Made by a program: the position numbers and the translations under genes. The notes under the pieces were generated by a model. That model was not told where the DNA came from. It searched no databases and was given only the letters and a program-made list of their open reading frames with translations. From Phyllobacterium sp. OV277 (lineage in GTDB: Bacteria; Pseudomonadota; Alphaproteobacteria; Rhizobiales; Rhizobiaceae), in contig NZ_FNIY01000013.1 in assembly GCF_900104355.1 (NCBI RefSeq), positions 1 through 64,000 on the forward strand: a DNA stretch of 64,000 bases. Direction: 5' to 3'. Shown in pieces: positions 18,284 to 27,821 of this stretch. Each line of letters starts with the position of its first letter. Within the stretch, counting starts at the first letter, position 1.

Positions 18284-18988
18284 GTGCAGTTGGGATCAGG
18301 CGGCAAGAACTACCGGGAACAAAAAGTTGTCGCGGTCACACGCAAGGATCAGGTCTATTCCATTTTGCGCCAGGCCATCATTTCATCGCAGCTCGCTCCG
18401 GGCGAAGCTATCCGGAAAGAGCTTGTGGCCCTGCAGCTTGGGGTATCACGCACCCCTGTCAGCGATGCCATTAATCGTCTCGCCGATGAAGGTCTGGTGG
18501 AGATTTACCCGCAAACCGGGACTTTCGTTGCAAGATTGCGGCTGGACAAGATCGAGACCGCCCAGTTTGTGCGTATTGCGCTGGAAACGGCTGCGATCCG
18601 GCGAGCAGCAGAGCGAAGCTCATCGGAGACGGTCATACGTCTTCAGAACAATCTGGCGCAACAGCGTAAGGCAGCCGATTCCAGAGATTTTGAAGGCTTC
18701 TATGCGCTTGATGAGGAGCTTCACGATATGATCTGCGATGCTGCAGGTCTGGTTGGCTTGCGCGAGATCGCCTCGAAGGAGCGCAGCCAGATCGATCGGG
18801 TGCGTCGCCTCCTCCTCCATTACGAAACGCGCATGGTTGAGACGCTCAAAGAACATGAGGCGATTGTCGCTGCCATTGCTGATAAGAGCGTTGAACGCGC
18901 GGTGGCTACAATGGAAGATCATATTTCCAAAATGGGGAAAATGCTTCTGCAGTTGCAGACCAAGCGGCCGGAACTGTTCGCCAGCTAG
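18284..18988 (+). CDS. GntR family transcriptional regulator (FadR/FCD type)
   Basis: N-terminal winged helix (ILRQAIISSQLAPGE...LGVSRTPVSDAINRLADEGLVE) and C-terminal all-helical FCD domain that binds a small ligand. GTG at 18284 has GGGGAG 8 bases upstream; the ATG at 18230 adds 18 residues without a ribosome-binding site. Divergent from the sugar ABC operon, which it likely represses until the substrate appears. Confidence 0.85.
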   Translation: MQLGSGGKNYREQKVVAVTRKDQVYSILRQAIISSQLAPGEAIRKELVALQLGVSRTPVSDAINRLADEGLVEIYPQTGTFVARLRLDKIETAQFVRIALETAAIRRAAERSSSETVIRLQNNLAQQRKAADSRDFEGFYALDEELHDMICDAAGLVGLREIASKERSQIDRVRRLLLHYETRMVETLKEHEAIVAAIADKSVERAVATMEDHISKMGKMLLQLQTKRPELFAS

Positions 18989-18997
18989 AAACCTGCC

Positions 18998-19573
18998 CTA
19001 CTCCGCATGGAGATCCCGCGCGATTGCCGGGCCGACCTGCAAATCCCGAAAGGTCGCTTCAAAGCCTGCCCGCTGCGGTGAACATGCCATGATACCAACC
19101 GACGCATCTGCATTGGAAAATGGGGCAAGGCGCGCAAGCTGCCATGGCGCATCATTAATCGCAAACTGAACACGTACGGCGTCGTCATGGCGGGTAAGCC
19201 TTATATGCACATCATCGTCGGTACGAGCGCCATGCAGTGGAATAACCGACCAGTCAGAAATCCGGTTGGTCACGACGACACTGAAATGCATCAGGCCATC
19301 TGTATATTCGATGCCAGTCTTGATCCAGTTCTGATGATCAATGCGAAGCATCAGTCCCGCCTGATCATAAAGCTCCCTGTAATCACCGCGTACAGTGACG
19401 CTCGCGCTGAAATCGCCGCTGACGGGAGTGAGGTAGGCGTGGCCATTGTCGCGCTCGAAACCGTAGAATGTCCGCTGCCAGAAATCGGTATTTTCACCCG
19501 TTGAAAGCGTAAGTTCGTGGGCATCGCCCCGAAAGGATGCTGGCTCGTTCAGCCAGTGGAATTGCATAGTCAT
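18998..19573 (-). CDS. DUF1349 domain protein
   Basis: 191 residues, a concanavalin-like jelly roll of the DUF1349 family; FWQRTFYG, YDQAGLMLR and IKTGIEY are typical. Members are thought to bind or act on sugars, but no reaction is established. Start at 19573 has GGAGA 7 bases upstream. Convergent with the GntR gene, 9 bases apart. Confidence 0.85.
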   Translation of the reverse strand: MTMQFHWLNEPASFRGDAHELTLSTGENTDFWQRTFYGFERDNGHAYLTPVSGDFSASVTVRGDYRELYDQAGLMLRIDHQNWIKTGIEYTDGLMHFSVVVTNRISDWSVIPLHGARTDDDVHIRLTRHDDAVRVQFAINDAPWQLARLAPFSNADASVGIMACSPQRAGFEATFRDLQVGPAIARDLHAE

Positions 19574-19689
19574 GAATGTCTCTCCGCAAGCGAATCCAAT
19601 CGGGATATGGCGCAAACGGGTAATAACAGATTGTCACGCGTGCAAAAACCGTGCCGCCAGCGGTGCAATCCTGTTTTTAAACAGGCGTT

Positions 19690-19983
19690 TTATGAGTGGA
19701 GCGTTTCAGGGCGTTTATCGGTTGGTGTAAAACGAAAGGGTTGCTGAAAAAGCCCCTTCTCCGCCAGAACATTGAGTTCGCGGTTCGCCGCCATCACCGC
19801 CAGTTCATCAATATCGTGGACACCGCTTTCATAGATGGCGATCACGATCTTGGCGAGTTGGTTGCAACGCACATGGGTTTTCGGACAGCGATCAAGCATC
19901 TTTGATGCCCGGTCATGGGCGTGCTGCATGATGTCCCAATCCGTGGTGGAGTGGATGCGTTGGTCTCTGCTTGAAAAAGGCAT
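19690..19983 (-). CDS. Hypothetical protein, 97 residues
   Basis: Not recognised. A good ribosome-binding site (GGGAGT) lies 5 bases before the ATG. Charged and mostly helical by eye, with two cysteines in DRCPKTHVRCN and no signal peptide or membrane segment. It stands alone between DUF1349 and the iron transporter. Confidence 0.5.
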   Translation of the reverse strand: MPFSSRDQRIHSTTDWDIMQHAHDRASKMLDRCPKTHVRCNQLAKIVIAIYESGVHDIDELAVMAANRELNVLAEKGLFQQPFRFTPTDKRPETLHS

Positions 19984-20169
19984 GACACACTCCCTGATAT
20001 GGCTAAGTTTTTTGCTGTGCCGCTTTTGTCGTCAAAGACTGGCAGACAAAATTCACGGGCAGAAATTTAGTAGATTCCTCTTTGACTGGTATGGCAAATC
20101 ACACTCTTTCACAGGACATATAACATCTTCGTGATCGTAATTCTGGGATCAAAAATGCACCCATTATTG

Positions 20170-20270
20170 TTGACTAAATATTTCATGTTTTGTATGGCTG
20201 AATGGTTCTGGTCAGTTGCTGGAGCAACCTGAAATTTGCTCTGTAAGCCATACAAATCAAAGGAGTTTTT
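20170..20270 (+). promoter_or_regulatory. Promoter and palindromic leader of the iron ABC operon
   Basis: TTGACT (20170-20175) and TATGGC (20193-20198), 17 bases apart, form a plausible promoter. TGA-N9-TCA at 20171-20185 overlaps the -35 box and resembles the iron-responsive operator described for RirA in rhizobia. An 11-base inverted repeat, TTTGTATGGCT (20189-20199) and AGCCATACAAA (20246-20256), encloses a hairpin GTTGCT-gg-AGCAAC (20215-20228). AAAGGAG follows at 20259-20265. Whether the repeat works as DNA operator or RNA is unknown. Confidence 0.4.
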
Positions 20271-21281
20271 ATGAAGATCAACTTTTCGACTATTGCAAGC
20301 GTTGCCGCGCTCGCGGTCGCCATCATTGCCACACCCGCTATGGCGCAGAATGCCGATGGCATCGTTGTGTATAACGCCCAGCACGAAAGCCTGACCAAGG
20401 AATGGGCTGATGGCTTCACCAAAGAAACAGGCATCAAAGTCACGATCCGTAACGGTAAAGACATGGAACTGGCCAACCAGATCGTTCAGGAAGGCGCCGC
20501 CTCACCGGCCGATGCATTCCTCACGGAAAACTCCCCCGGCATGGTTCTCGTTGACAATGCCAAGCTGTTCGCGCCGCTTGATAAGGCCGTGCTTGAACAG
20601 GTTCCCGCGAATTTCCGCCCCGAACATGGCCGCTGGACCGGCGTTGCTGCCCGTTCAACAGTGTTTGCCTATGACAAGACCAAGCTGACTGAAGACAAGC
20701 TGCCAAAGTCCCTGCTCGACCTTGCTGATACCAGCTGGAAAGGCCGCTGGGGTGCAGCACCAGCCGGCGCTGACTTTCAGGCCATCGTCAGTGCGCTTCT
20801 GGAACTGAAAGGTGAAGAAACCACAGCCAAATGGTTGAAGGCACTGAAAGAAAATTCAAAAGCCTATAAGGGCAACAGCGTCGCCATGAAAGCCGTTAAC
20901 GCAGGCGAAATCGAAGGCGCGGTCATTTATCATTACTACTATTTCGGCGATAAGGCCAAGACAGGCGAAAACACCAAGAATGTTTCCCTGCACTACTTCA
21001 AGCATGAAGATCCGGGTGCATTTGTCAGCATTTCCGGTGGCGGTGTCCTCGCTTCAAGCAAGCATAAGGAAGACGCGCAGGCATTTCTGAAGTGGGTTAC
21101 GGGCAAGGCTGGTCAGGCAATCCTGAAGGACGGCGATTCCTTCGAGTATGCTGTTGGCAAGGATGCTGCATCCAATGCGGCACTCGTTCCCTTGGCTGAT
21201 CTGCAGGCCCCGAAGGTTGAACCTTCCAAGCTCAACAGCAAGAAGGTCACTGATCTGATGACTGCTGCGGGCCTGCTGTAA
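20271..21281 (+). CDS. Iron(III) ABC transporter substrate-binding protein
   Basis: A periplasmic transferrin-like binding protein of the FbpA/AfuA type, 336 residues. Signal peptide 1-25 (cleavage after AMA-Q). The mature protein starts with VVYNAQHES, matching the FbpA block whose His and Glu bind iron, and has the tyrosine cluster IYHYYYFG (Y220, Y222-Y224), of which two tyrosines bind Fe(III) in relatives. First gene of a three-gene import operon; strong ribosome-binding site. Confidence 0.88.
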   Translation: MKINFSTIASVAALAVAIIATPAMAQNADGIVVYNAQHESLTKEWADGFTKETGIKVTIRNGKDMELANQIVQEGAASPADAFLTENSPGMVLVDNAKLFAPLDKAVLEQVPANFRPEHGRWTGVAARSTVFAYDKTKLTEDKLPKSLLDLADTSWKGRWGAAPAGADFQAIVSALLELKGEETTAKWLKALKENSKAYKGNSVAMKAVNAGEIEGAVIYHYYYFGDKAKTGENTKNVSLHYFKHEDPGAFVSISGGGVLASSKHKEDAQAFLKWVTGKAGQAILKDGDSFEYAVGKDAASNAALVPLADLQAPKVEPSKLNSKKVTDLMTAAGLL

Positions 21282-21320
21282 TCCCGACGCCGACAATCAG
21301 GTACTGAAAAAACCTACGGG

Positions 21321-21366
21321 CACCCCTGCAGCGACATTTGGTCCTGCGGGGGGTGTTCTTCTATTT
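21321..21366 (+). terminator. Attenuating terminator after the binding-protein gene
   Basis: Hairpin of CACCCCTGCAG and CTGCGGGGGGTG (21321-21354) with a T-rich tail to 21366, lying between the binding-protein gene and the permease. It probably limits read-through so that the binding protein is made in excess, a common arrangement. Confidence 0.65.
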
Positions 21367-21431
21367 TCCTTCAGATAAGAAGGCCAAACAGGCCGCTGCG
21401 AAGCGCCCATGCCCATGAAAGCAAATGTGAA

Positions 21432-23021
21432 TTGGTATCATCAGGATCAATAAGCAGCACAGCCGCTTCGCCGCTGCCGCCGGTGCCACTGAAAGTCAGG
21501 CGCCGCTTGCCGTTCCTGTCTGTTTTTGGCCTTGCGGGCATTGTCGCGGCTTTTAGCCTGCTTCCACTCGGGTTTGTTATCTGGGTTACTGTTCAGACCG
21601 GCTGGGATACGGTCATTGCATTGGTGTTTCGCGGCCGTGTCGGGGAACTTCTGATCAATACGGTCTTGCTGGAAGTCTGGACAATCCCGCTGTCGATCAT
21701 TCTCGCAGTCAGCCTCGCATGGCTGACGGAGCGCACTGATCTGCCCGGCGCGCGGCTTTGGGCGTGGCTGGCCGTTGCGCCGCTTGCCGTGCCGGCATTT
21801 GTCCACAGCTATGCCTGGATCAGCATTGCGCCAAGCCTGCATGGCCTGTCCGGCGGGGTTCTCGTTTCCGTGCTTGCCTATTTCCCGTTTCTTTATCTCC
21901 CGGTTGCTGCCCAGATGCGGCGCGTTGATCCGGCCATGGAAGATGTCGGCGCATCGCTTGGGCTTGGTCCGTGGCGCGTTTTTTTCCGCGTATTGCTGCC
22001 ACAGCTGCGCTTTGCCATTTGCGGCGGTTCGCTGCTGATCGGCCTGCATCTTCTGGCGGAATACGGCCTTTTTGTTATGATCCGGTTCGATACTTTTGCG
22101 ACGGCAATCGTCGACCAATTCCAGTCCACGTTCAACGGCCCTGCTGCCAATATGCTGGCGGGCGTACTTGTGTTGTGCTGCGCGGGCTTGCTGGGGCTTG
22201 AAGTCCTGATCCGCGGCAATGAACGTTATGCACGTGTGGGCTCGGGTTCAGCGCGTCCGATCACCAAACATCGGCTCGGCTGGTTTACCCTTCCCTGTCT
22301 GCTGATTCCCTTGATTACCTCAGCACTGGCGCTCGGTGTTCCCTTTGTGACACTGACCCGCTGGCTTATTGCCGGAGGAACGGCTGTCTGGAATCTTGAT
22401 GCCATCAGCACGGCATTTTCCACTACACTTTTTCTGGCTGTTGCCGGGGCACTTCTGGCCACGGTTGCGGTCATCCCCATGGCATGGCTTTCCGTCAGAG
22501 CGCCGGGCCGCGTTCAACGTGTGCTTGAGGCCTGCCACTACTATGTTGGCTCGCTGCCCGGGGTTGTTGTTGCACTGGCGCTTGTAACGATCACGGTACG
22601 CGTTGTCCTGCCGCTGTATCAGACCGCAGCGACGCTGCTTCTGGCCTATGCCCTGCTTTTCCTGCCGCGTGCATTGGTGGGCCTGCGTGCGAGCATTGCC
22701 CAGGCACCGGTCGAACTTGAACGGGCGGCCATGGCCCTTGGACGAACACCCGCACAGGCCGTCATGCAGATTACCATGCGACTGGCGACACCAGGCGCTG
22801 CCGCCAGTATTGCACTTGTCGCACTTGGCATTACAAATGAGCTGACGGCAACACTGATGCTCGCGCCCAATGGCACACGCACGCTGGCCACGGAATTCTG
22901 GGCGCTGACCAGTGAGATTGATTATGCGGCGGCGGCACCCTATGCACTGATGATGGTCGTGCTGTCACTCCCGTTGACACTTCTGCTGCACGCCCAATCA
23001 AAACGGATTGTTGGACGATGA
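21432..23021 (+). CDS. Iron(III) ABC transporter permease
   Basis: Fused double permease of the FbpB/AfuB type, 529 residues with about 12 membrane helices in two repeats. EAA loops occur in each half: [21 protein letters not shown] and [19 protein letters not shown] (positions about 175-195 and 430-450). Start uncertain: TTG at 21432 lacks a clear ribosome-binding site; GTG at 21483 is an alternative. Overlaps the ATPase gene by 4 bases. Confidence 0.88.
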   Translation: MVSSGSISSTAASPLPPVPLKVRRRLPFLSVFGLAGIVAAFSLLPLGFVIWVTVQTGWDTVIALVFRGRVGELLINTVLLEVWTIPLSIILAVSLAWLTERTDLPGARLWAWLAVAPLAVPAFVHSYAWISIAPSLHGLSGGVLVSVLAYFPFLYLPVAAQMRRVDPAMEDVGASLGLGPWRVFFRVLLPQLRFAICGGSLLIGLHLLAEYGLFVMIRFDTFATAIVDQFQSTFNGPAANMLAGVLVLCCAGLLGLEVLIRGNERYARVGSGSARPITKHRLGWFTLPCLLIPLITSALALGVPFVTLTRWLIAGGTAVWNLDAISTAFSTTLFLAVAGALLATVAVIPMAWLSVRAPGRVQRVLEACHYYVGSLPGVVVALALVTITVRVVLPLYQTAATLLLAYALLFLPRALVGLRASIAQAPVELERAAMALGRTPAQAVMQITMRLATPGAAASIALVALGITNELTATLMLAPNGTRTLATEFWALTSEIDYAAAAPYALMMVVLSLPLTLLLHAQSKRIVGR

Positions 23022-24100
23022 GTTTTCTCGACATTCAGGGCGTAACAAAACGCTATGGCGTGACCACAGCTGTTGATGATGTGACGCTCTCCATTGAAGC
23101 GGGCAGCCGCACCGCCATTGTGGGTCCGTCAGGGTCAGGCAAGACAACATTGCTCCGTCTTATTGGCGGCTTTGAAGCGCCCGATGATGGCCGGATAACG
23201 CTTAACAGCGAGATTCTGGCGGAAGGCCTCTCGATTGTTCCTGCGCATCGTCGCAGCGTGGGCTTTGTCACACAGGACGGTTCGTTGTTCCCACATCTGA
23301 CCGTTGCCGCCAATATCGGGTTCGGGTTGGACAAACGCAGCCCGGATCGTGATCGGCGCGTTCTGGAACTTATGGACATGGTGGAACTTGACCGCGTCAT
23401 GCTTCACCGTCGGCCGCATCAACTGTCGGGAGGACAGCAGCAGCGGGTGTCCCTCGCCCGCGCACTGGCACGGCAACCCCAATTGATGCTGCTCGATGAA
23501 CCATTCTCGGCTCTCGATACGGGCTTGCGTGAGAGCATGCGCAAAGTGGTTGCTGAGGTGCTGAAGAGAGCTGGTATTACGACCATTTTGGTGACGCATG
23601 ATCAGGCGGAAGCCCTGTCCTTTGCCGATCATGTTGCTGTGATGCGACAGGGAAAACTGGTTCAGGCAGGCCCGCCGCGCACATTGTATCTCAACCCGAC
23701 AGACCCTACGACAGCATCCTTTCTCGGCGATGCCATTCTGTTGCCGGCCGAACTTGGCGATGGGTGGGTTGATTGCGCCTTTGGGCGCCTTGCGGCCAAG
23801 ACCAACAAGCGTCTTGGCTCTGCGCAGATCATGCTGCGCCCGGAACAGTTGAGACTCGTCACCGTGCCCGAAAACGAAGCCGTGAAGACGCTTGAAAATA
23901 CCGTTCGCTATGGCAAGGTGGTTGATATTGAATTCGGCGGCGCCGTATGCACGTTGATGGTTGCGATCCTTGATAATCAGAGCGTTTTCAACGGTGGGAC
24001 ACCTGCGCCAGTGCAGATCAAATGTTCTGCTGTCAATTTGCCTTCAATTGACGATCACGTACGCATTGAAGTCCTTGGCGAGCCGCATATATTTGCCTGA
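23018..24100 (+). CDS. Iron(III) ABC transporter ATP-binding protein
   Basis: ATPase of the FbpC type, 360 residues. Walker A GPSGSGKT, signature [15 protein letters not shown], Walker [13 protein letters not shown] and the switch His in [10 protein letters not shown]. The C-terminal about 120 residues form a TOBE-like regulatory domain. It begins inside the permease stop (ATGA), so translation is coupled. Confidence 0.9.
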   Translation: MSFLDIQGVTKRYGVTTAVDDVTLSIEAGSRTAIVGPSGSGKTTLLRLIGGFEAPDDGRITLNSEILAEGLSIVPAHRRSVGFVTQDGSLFPHLTVAANIGFGLDKRSPDRDRRVLELMDMVELDRVMLHRRPHQLSGGQQQRVSLARALARQPQLMLLDEPFSALDTGLRESMRKVVAEVLKRAGITTILVTHDQAEALSFADHVAVMRQGKLVQAGPPRTLYLNPTDPTTASFLGDAILLPAELGDGWVDCAFGRLAAKTNKRLGSAQIMLRPEQLRLVTVPENEAVKTLENTVRYGKVVDIEFGGAVCTLMVAILDNQSVFNGGTPAPVQIKCSAVNLPSIDDHVRIEVLGEPHIFA

Positions 24101-24111
24101 GGCGATTGCTG

Positions 24112-24127
24112 TTCCGATTGGTCGGAA
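24112..24127 (+). terminator. Hairpin after the iron ABC operon
   Basis: TTCCGA (24112-24117), loop TTGG, TCGGAA (24122-24127), extended by GCT and AGC around single mismatches. Only 11 bases after the ATPase stop. No T-run, so it is a weak terminator candidate. Confidence 0.4.
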
Positions 24128-24169
24128 GAGCAGTATGCCAAACAAGCATGCTCCCGGAAGGAACGCTCC

Positions 24170-24688
24170 ATGTCGCTTTCAATGTACCAGATTTCAGTCC
24201 CGGTCTTTATTCGTGGCTTTTCAATTCTCTCGGCACTCATTGCCAAAGCCGAGGCCTATGCCGCTGAAAAGAAGATCGACCCCAACGTACTCGTCAATGC
24301 CCGTCTTGCACCTGATATGCTGCCGTTCTCAGGTCAGGTCCAGCGTGCCAGCGACACATCCAAAGCAACGATTGGCCGCCTGACCGATGTCAAAACACCA
24401 AGCTTTCCTGATACCGAGACAAGTTTCGCCGATCTGAAAACACGCATTGCCAATACGGTGGCGTTTCTGGAAGGCCTTGATGCATCAGCGCTGGATACCA
24501 GCGATCAGCGCGAAGTGACCTTGAGTTTCGGCGAAAACAAGGCACATCTCGACGGACATGGCTACATGTTGAAGTTCGCTTTACCGAACTTCTTTTTCCA
24601 CATCACCACGGCACACGACATCCTCCGGCACAATGGTGTTCCCATTGGCAAGCTGGATTATCTTGGTGCTTACAGCAACTCAATGTAG
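24170..24688 (+). CDS. DUF1993 domain protein
   Basis: 172 residues, DinB/YfiT-like helical bundle of the DUF1993 family. It begins MYQISVPVFIRGFSILSALIAKAE and ends with FFHITTAHDILRHNGVPIGKLDYLG, both strongly conserved in the family. The conserved His residues may bind metal, but the function is unknown. It follows the iron operon on the same strand, after a hairpin. Confidence 0.85.
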   Translation: MSLSMYQISVPVFIRGFSILSALIAKAEAYAAEKKIDPNVLVNARLAPDMLPFSGQVQRASDTSKATIGRLTDVKTPSFPDTETSFADLKTRIANTVAFLEGLDASALDTSDQREVTLSFGENKAHLDGHGYMLKFALPNFFFHITTAHDILRHNGVPIGKLDYLGAYSNSM

Positions 24689-24700
24689 GCGTCAGAGCAA

Positions 24701-25063
24701 CTAGCGCTGCCTGGCTTTACGGGCAGCGTAGCGGCGATCACGTTCGGCCTTGCGTTCGGCTTCATCAGCAACAACGCGGGCAATGCGGTTGCTGGATTCA
24801 GCCTGAATCGCATTTGCTGCAGCCGCTGCTGCTTCGGCAATGGCGGCGGCTTCCGCAAGTTTGCGGTCCCGCTCTTCCTGCTTCATCCGTTCGCGTTCTT
24901 CCTGCCGGGCTGCGCGCGCAGCGGCGATTGCTTCCCGTTCCGCACGCTTGGCCAACATTTCAGGGTCTGTCGGCTTTGGTGCTTTTTCGAACTTTTTGAG
25001 AAGCAGTTGCTTAGCCTCGGCCGCCGCTTTGCGGCGATCGGCAAATTCATTAAGGTGTTTCAA
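24701..25063 (-). CDS. Highly charged helical protein (DUF6481-like)
   Basis: About 120 residues, nearly all Ala, Arg, Glu and Lys, a long coiled coil. The beginning KHLNEFADRRKAAAEAKQ matches small alphaproteobacterial proteins of the DUF6481 kind. TTG at 25063 with AAGGA 10 bases upstream is chosen on that basis; an in-frame GTG at 25159 would add 32 unrelated-looking residues. Function unknown. Confidence 0.65.
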   Translation of the reverse strand: MKHLNEFADRRKAAAEAKQLLLKKFEKAPKPTDPEMLAKRAEREAIAAARAARQEERERMKQEERDRKLAEAAAIAEAAAAAANAIQAESSNRIARVVADEAERKAERDRRYAARKARQR

Positions 25064-25373
25064 TCCGGGGTAGTCCTTGTATGTGTCATCTGGATATCTG
25101 CTGGAGGCGCCCTCGGCAATATTACCGGTTGCGCTACAGTGCGCCGCATCGTGCAGCACCGCAGATATGCATCCTGTAACCTACCCGGCGCGCTGTGACA
25201 ATGAAAGCTCGTCGCAAAGCGCAATTGAATTATCAAATTTTCAGGCTCAATGTAACATCTGGTGTCAACAACACAAAAAAGAACGTGAAAACCCAAGGGG
25301 CGATCACCATATCTCTGATGTATCGAGGCATAGAAAATCTGTCACTCTGGACAGGTGCCTAGGGGAGAGCAAA
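25064..25373. other. Gene-free stretch
   Basis: About 310 bases between divergent genes. Frames are open on both strands but show no family resemblance. It should hold two promoters; nothing else is recognised. Confidence 0.4.
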
Positions 25374-25700
25374 ATGGCTCACATTGAATACCAGCTGCAT
25401 GCCTTTGATCTTGATAGCAAATTTGGTTTTGCTGATGGTAACATGTTTGGGTCTTTGCTGCGCGAAAAGCTTGGCAAGCTAGCTCCCAACAAGCGCGAGG
25501 TTCTGGTGGAATGCGTCAAACGCTTTCTGCTTCCGGCAATTCCGCGCCGTGTCAGGACTATGATTGTTGCCAAGGGACACAACCCGATCCGTCTTGTTGA
25601 TGGCGAAACGATTGATGATGTCGAAGATGTGACCGTCGGCATCAAGGAAAAAGATGTGCTGCACATAGCAATCGAGCTTTTGCGCCGCACGAAAAAGTAA
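25374..25700 (+). CDS. Hypothetical protein, 108 residues
   Basis: Not recognised. ATG at 25374 is preceded by GGGGAGAG (25362-25369). Basic, mixed alpha/beta, with LLREKLGKLAPNKREVLVECVKRFLLPAIPRRVRTMI in the middle (positions about 30-66) and no signal or membrane segment. Ends at the hairpin it shares with the convergent Mop gene. Confidence 0.6.
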   Translation: MAHIEYQLHAFDLDSKFGFADGNMFGSLLREKLGKLAPNKREVLVECVKRFLLPAIPRRVRTMIVAKGHNPIRLVDGETIDDVEDVTVGIKEKDVLHIAIELLRRTKK

Positions 25701-25722
25701 CGCCGCGTGTTTCGACGCGGCG
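25701..25722 (-). terminator. Terminator for the molbindin gene
   Basis: Perfect 8-base stem CGCCGCGT (25701-25708) and ACGCGGCG (25715-25722). Read on the minus strand it is followed, after four bases, by TTTTT, so it suits the molbindin gene; it lies between two convergent genes and may serve both. Confidence 0.65.
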
Positions 25723-25733
25723 CTCAGCGGTGA

Positions 25734-25940
25734 TCAGTCGACAGCGACCATAACATCAGACGCTTTCACAACCGCGTAGGCGCTGTTGCCGACCTTGAGC
25801 TGCAATTCATCAACTGCCTCATTGGTGATGGATGCAGTGACGATTGATCCGCCCACATCGATACGCACATGGGCCGTCGTGGCTCCCTTGGTGACTTCGA
25901 CGATGGTGCCCTTCAAGCGATTGCGCGCACTGATTTTCAT
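25734..25940 (-). CDS. Molbindin (single Mop/TOBE domain)
   Basis: 68 residues, one Mop domain beginning KISARNRLKGTIVEVTKGATTAHVRIDVGG, with ITNEAVDELQLKVGNSAYAVVKASDVM. Free-standing Mop proteins form hexamers that bind molybdate or tungstate, probably for storage or buffering. No molybdate transporter genes are nearby. Confidence 0.9.
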   Translation of the reverse strand: MKISARNRLKGTIVEVTKGATTAHVRIDVGGSIVTASITNEAVDELQLKVGNSAYAVVKASDVMVAVD

Positions 25941-26094
25941 GGTGTTTCTCCTGTTGTTTGCCGCACTTTAGACGACGTGAGCTTCAATACAATGAATGAA
26001 AGAAAAGACCTCGAAAAATCAGGCTGTTCTTATCAAGATTTATGCGAAAGTTTATTGTCCGGAACAGGCTGAATAAGTCGCTATCACTGGCTGA

Positions 26095-27771
26095 CTAGGG
26101 TTTAAAGAAGCGCTCTGTTTCTTCAATTGTCACGAGATCCCCTGATGATTGCCACTGATCGACACCGGATCGCAGCAGCGTTTCATTGTTTGCACGCCCT
26201 TCCAGCCCATCTGCACTGACCACCAATCCCAGCCCTTGCCCAAGACCGGCAAGCGCGCGCACCATTTTCGCAGTTTCTTCCTCGTTCATATTCTCAATGA
26301 AACGGCGGTCAATCTTGATCTTGTCGAGCTTGAATTCCTGTATGTGGTAGAGGTTGGAATAGCCCGTGCCGAAATTGTCGAGGGTTAACCGCACCCCGGC
26401 TGCGCGCAGCGGCCCGAGTGCCAGCTTGGCTGCCTCCAGATCATGCACGACGAGGCTTTCGGTGATTTCTATATCCAGCTGCTGCGCGGCGAATCCGGTT
26501 GATTGAAGCAATTGCAGGATTGTCTTGCCGAACTCCCGGTCTCTAAGCTGTCCGGGAAGCACATCGATCGACAGGGTAACATTGGATGGCCACTGTCTGG
26601 CCGCCATGAACGCTTTTTCAAAAATACGCTGACCAAGAGCGTAAATCAGCCCTGTTTCTTCCGCTATCGGCAGAAACCGTTCAGGTGGCACTTCCTTGCC
26701 ATCACCAGCAATCCAGCTTGGCACAGCTTCAAAGCCGATCACCTTGCCGGAACGCAGGTCAAATGACGGTCGAAAGCGGACATTGATGCCATCATTGGCA
26801 ACAGCGGCGCGCAAATCACGCTCAAGCTGTTCGCGCTCCTGTACGAGCCTGTCCATATCCTGTTCAAAGAAGCGGAAAGTGGAACGGCGTTCTGCCTTGG
26901 CACGGTAGAGTGCCACGTCAGCCTTACGAACAGCATCTTCGCCCGAGTGAGCATCCGTTGGCAACAATGCGATACCAATACCTGCGCCTGCATCATAATG
27001 AATGGACCCGACAATGATGGGGTCGCGCAATTCATCGACGATGCGCAAAGCGATATTGGCGGCAGATTCTGCTCCAGCCAAATGCTGGGCCAGAATAATG
27101 AATTCGTCGCCGCCAAGCCGTGCAAGAAGATCGCCATCGCGAATGGTACGCTGCAGCCTTTGGCCAATCACAACAAGCACATCGTCGCCGACACCATGAC
27201 CATAGGCATCATTGATCTGTTTGAAGCCATTAAGATCAAGAATGATCACAGCATGGACGGCGCCGGTGCGTGGCGGAGACGCAACTGCCATCCGCAACGC
27301 TTCCTCGAATTGCCGGCGATTGGCAAGGCCAGTCAAAGGGTCCTGATAGGCCAGAATACGGGCCTGTTTCTCCGCTTCAATCCGGCGCGCGATTTCACGT
27401 TTCTGCTCTAGATAACGCCTTATGGCAAAGCCGAGCAAGCCAAGTGCAAGGACGGACCCGAGCAGTAGCGTCTCATCCAGTTCGATCAGCAATTCGCCAG
27501 AACTGACGCTTCCTTCGGTTTCGAAAATATCGATCTGAAAAGCCACATAGGCAAGCACCAGCAAAATCGCCAGCAGAATACCCAAATCCTGTATGCTCAC
27601 ACGGTTGCGCACAACGAAACTCCAGAATCGCGCATAAAATCCGACGGACTCATTCTCACGTTTTCCCTGCATAATCTGTTCGTTTCCAACCCCAGACCGA
27701 TCATTTGTGTCCGGCAGCATTGCTGGCTGCCCGAGCGGTTGCCGCAATGGAGCAACGTGATCAGAAATCAC
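26095..27771 (-). CDS. Membrane GGDEF-EAL protein with degenerate EAL
   Basis: 558 residues. Two membrane helices (about 62-80 and 102-118) are followed by a GGDEF domain with an intact GGDEF (220-224) and an inhibitory I-site RDGD (211-214), so diguanylate cyclase activity is likely. In the EAL domain, EAL reads EAV (348-350), the usual metal Asn is Asp403, DDFGTG reads DNFGTG (465-470) and AEGVE reads ADGLE (520-524); E437 remains. Several metal ligands are changed, so phosphodiesterase activity is doubtful. Start uncertain: GTG 27771 or ATG 27672. Confidence 0.88.
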   Translation of the reverse strand: MISDHVAPLRQPLGQPAMLPDTNDRSGVGNEQIMQGKRENESVGFYARFWSFVVRNRVSIQDLGILLAILLVLAYVAFQIDIFETEGSVSSGELLIELDETLLLGSVLALGLLGFAIRRYLEQKREIARRIEAEKQARILAYQDPLTGLANRRQFEEALRMAVASPPRTGAVHAVIILDLNGFKQINDAYGHGVGDDVLVVIGQRLQRTIRDGDLLARLGGDEFIILAQHLAGAESAANIALRIVDELRDPIIVGSIHYDAGAGIGIALLPTDAHSGEDAVRKADVALYRAKAERRSTFRFFEQDMDRLVQEREQLERDLRAAVANDGINVRFRPSFDLRSGKVIGFEAVPSWIAGDGKEVPPERFLPIAEETGLIYALGQRIFEKAFMAARQWPSNVTLSIDVLPGQLRDREFGKTILQLLQSTGFAAQQLDIEITESLVVHDLEAAKLALGPLRAAGVRLTLDNFGTGYSNLYHIQEFKLDKIKIDRRFIENMNEEETAKMVRALAGLGQGLGLVVSADGLEGRANNETLLRSGVDQWQSSGDLVTIEETERFFKP

Positions 27772-27821
27772 GCATCCTATTGCGACAGCTCGTATCTCGC
27801 CGGTCTTTTATGCTTTTTACT

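Noticed and set aside
18998-20270. CRISPR array or tandem repeats
   Set aside because: No regularly spaced repeats were found here or elsewhere in the window; only single inverted repeats.
25077-25373. N-terminal extension of the 108-residue protein, giving 207 residues
   Set aside because: The extension has no conserved look, and a strong GGGGAGAG site sits before ATG 25374.
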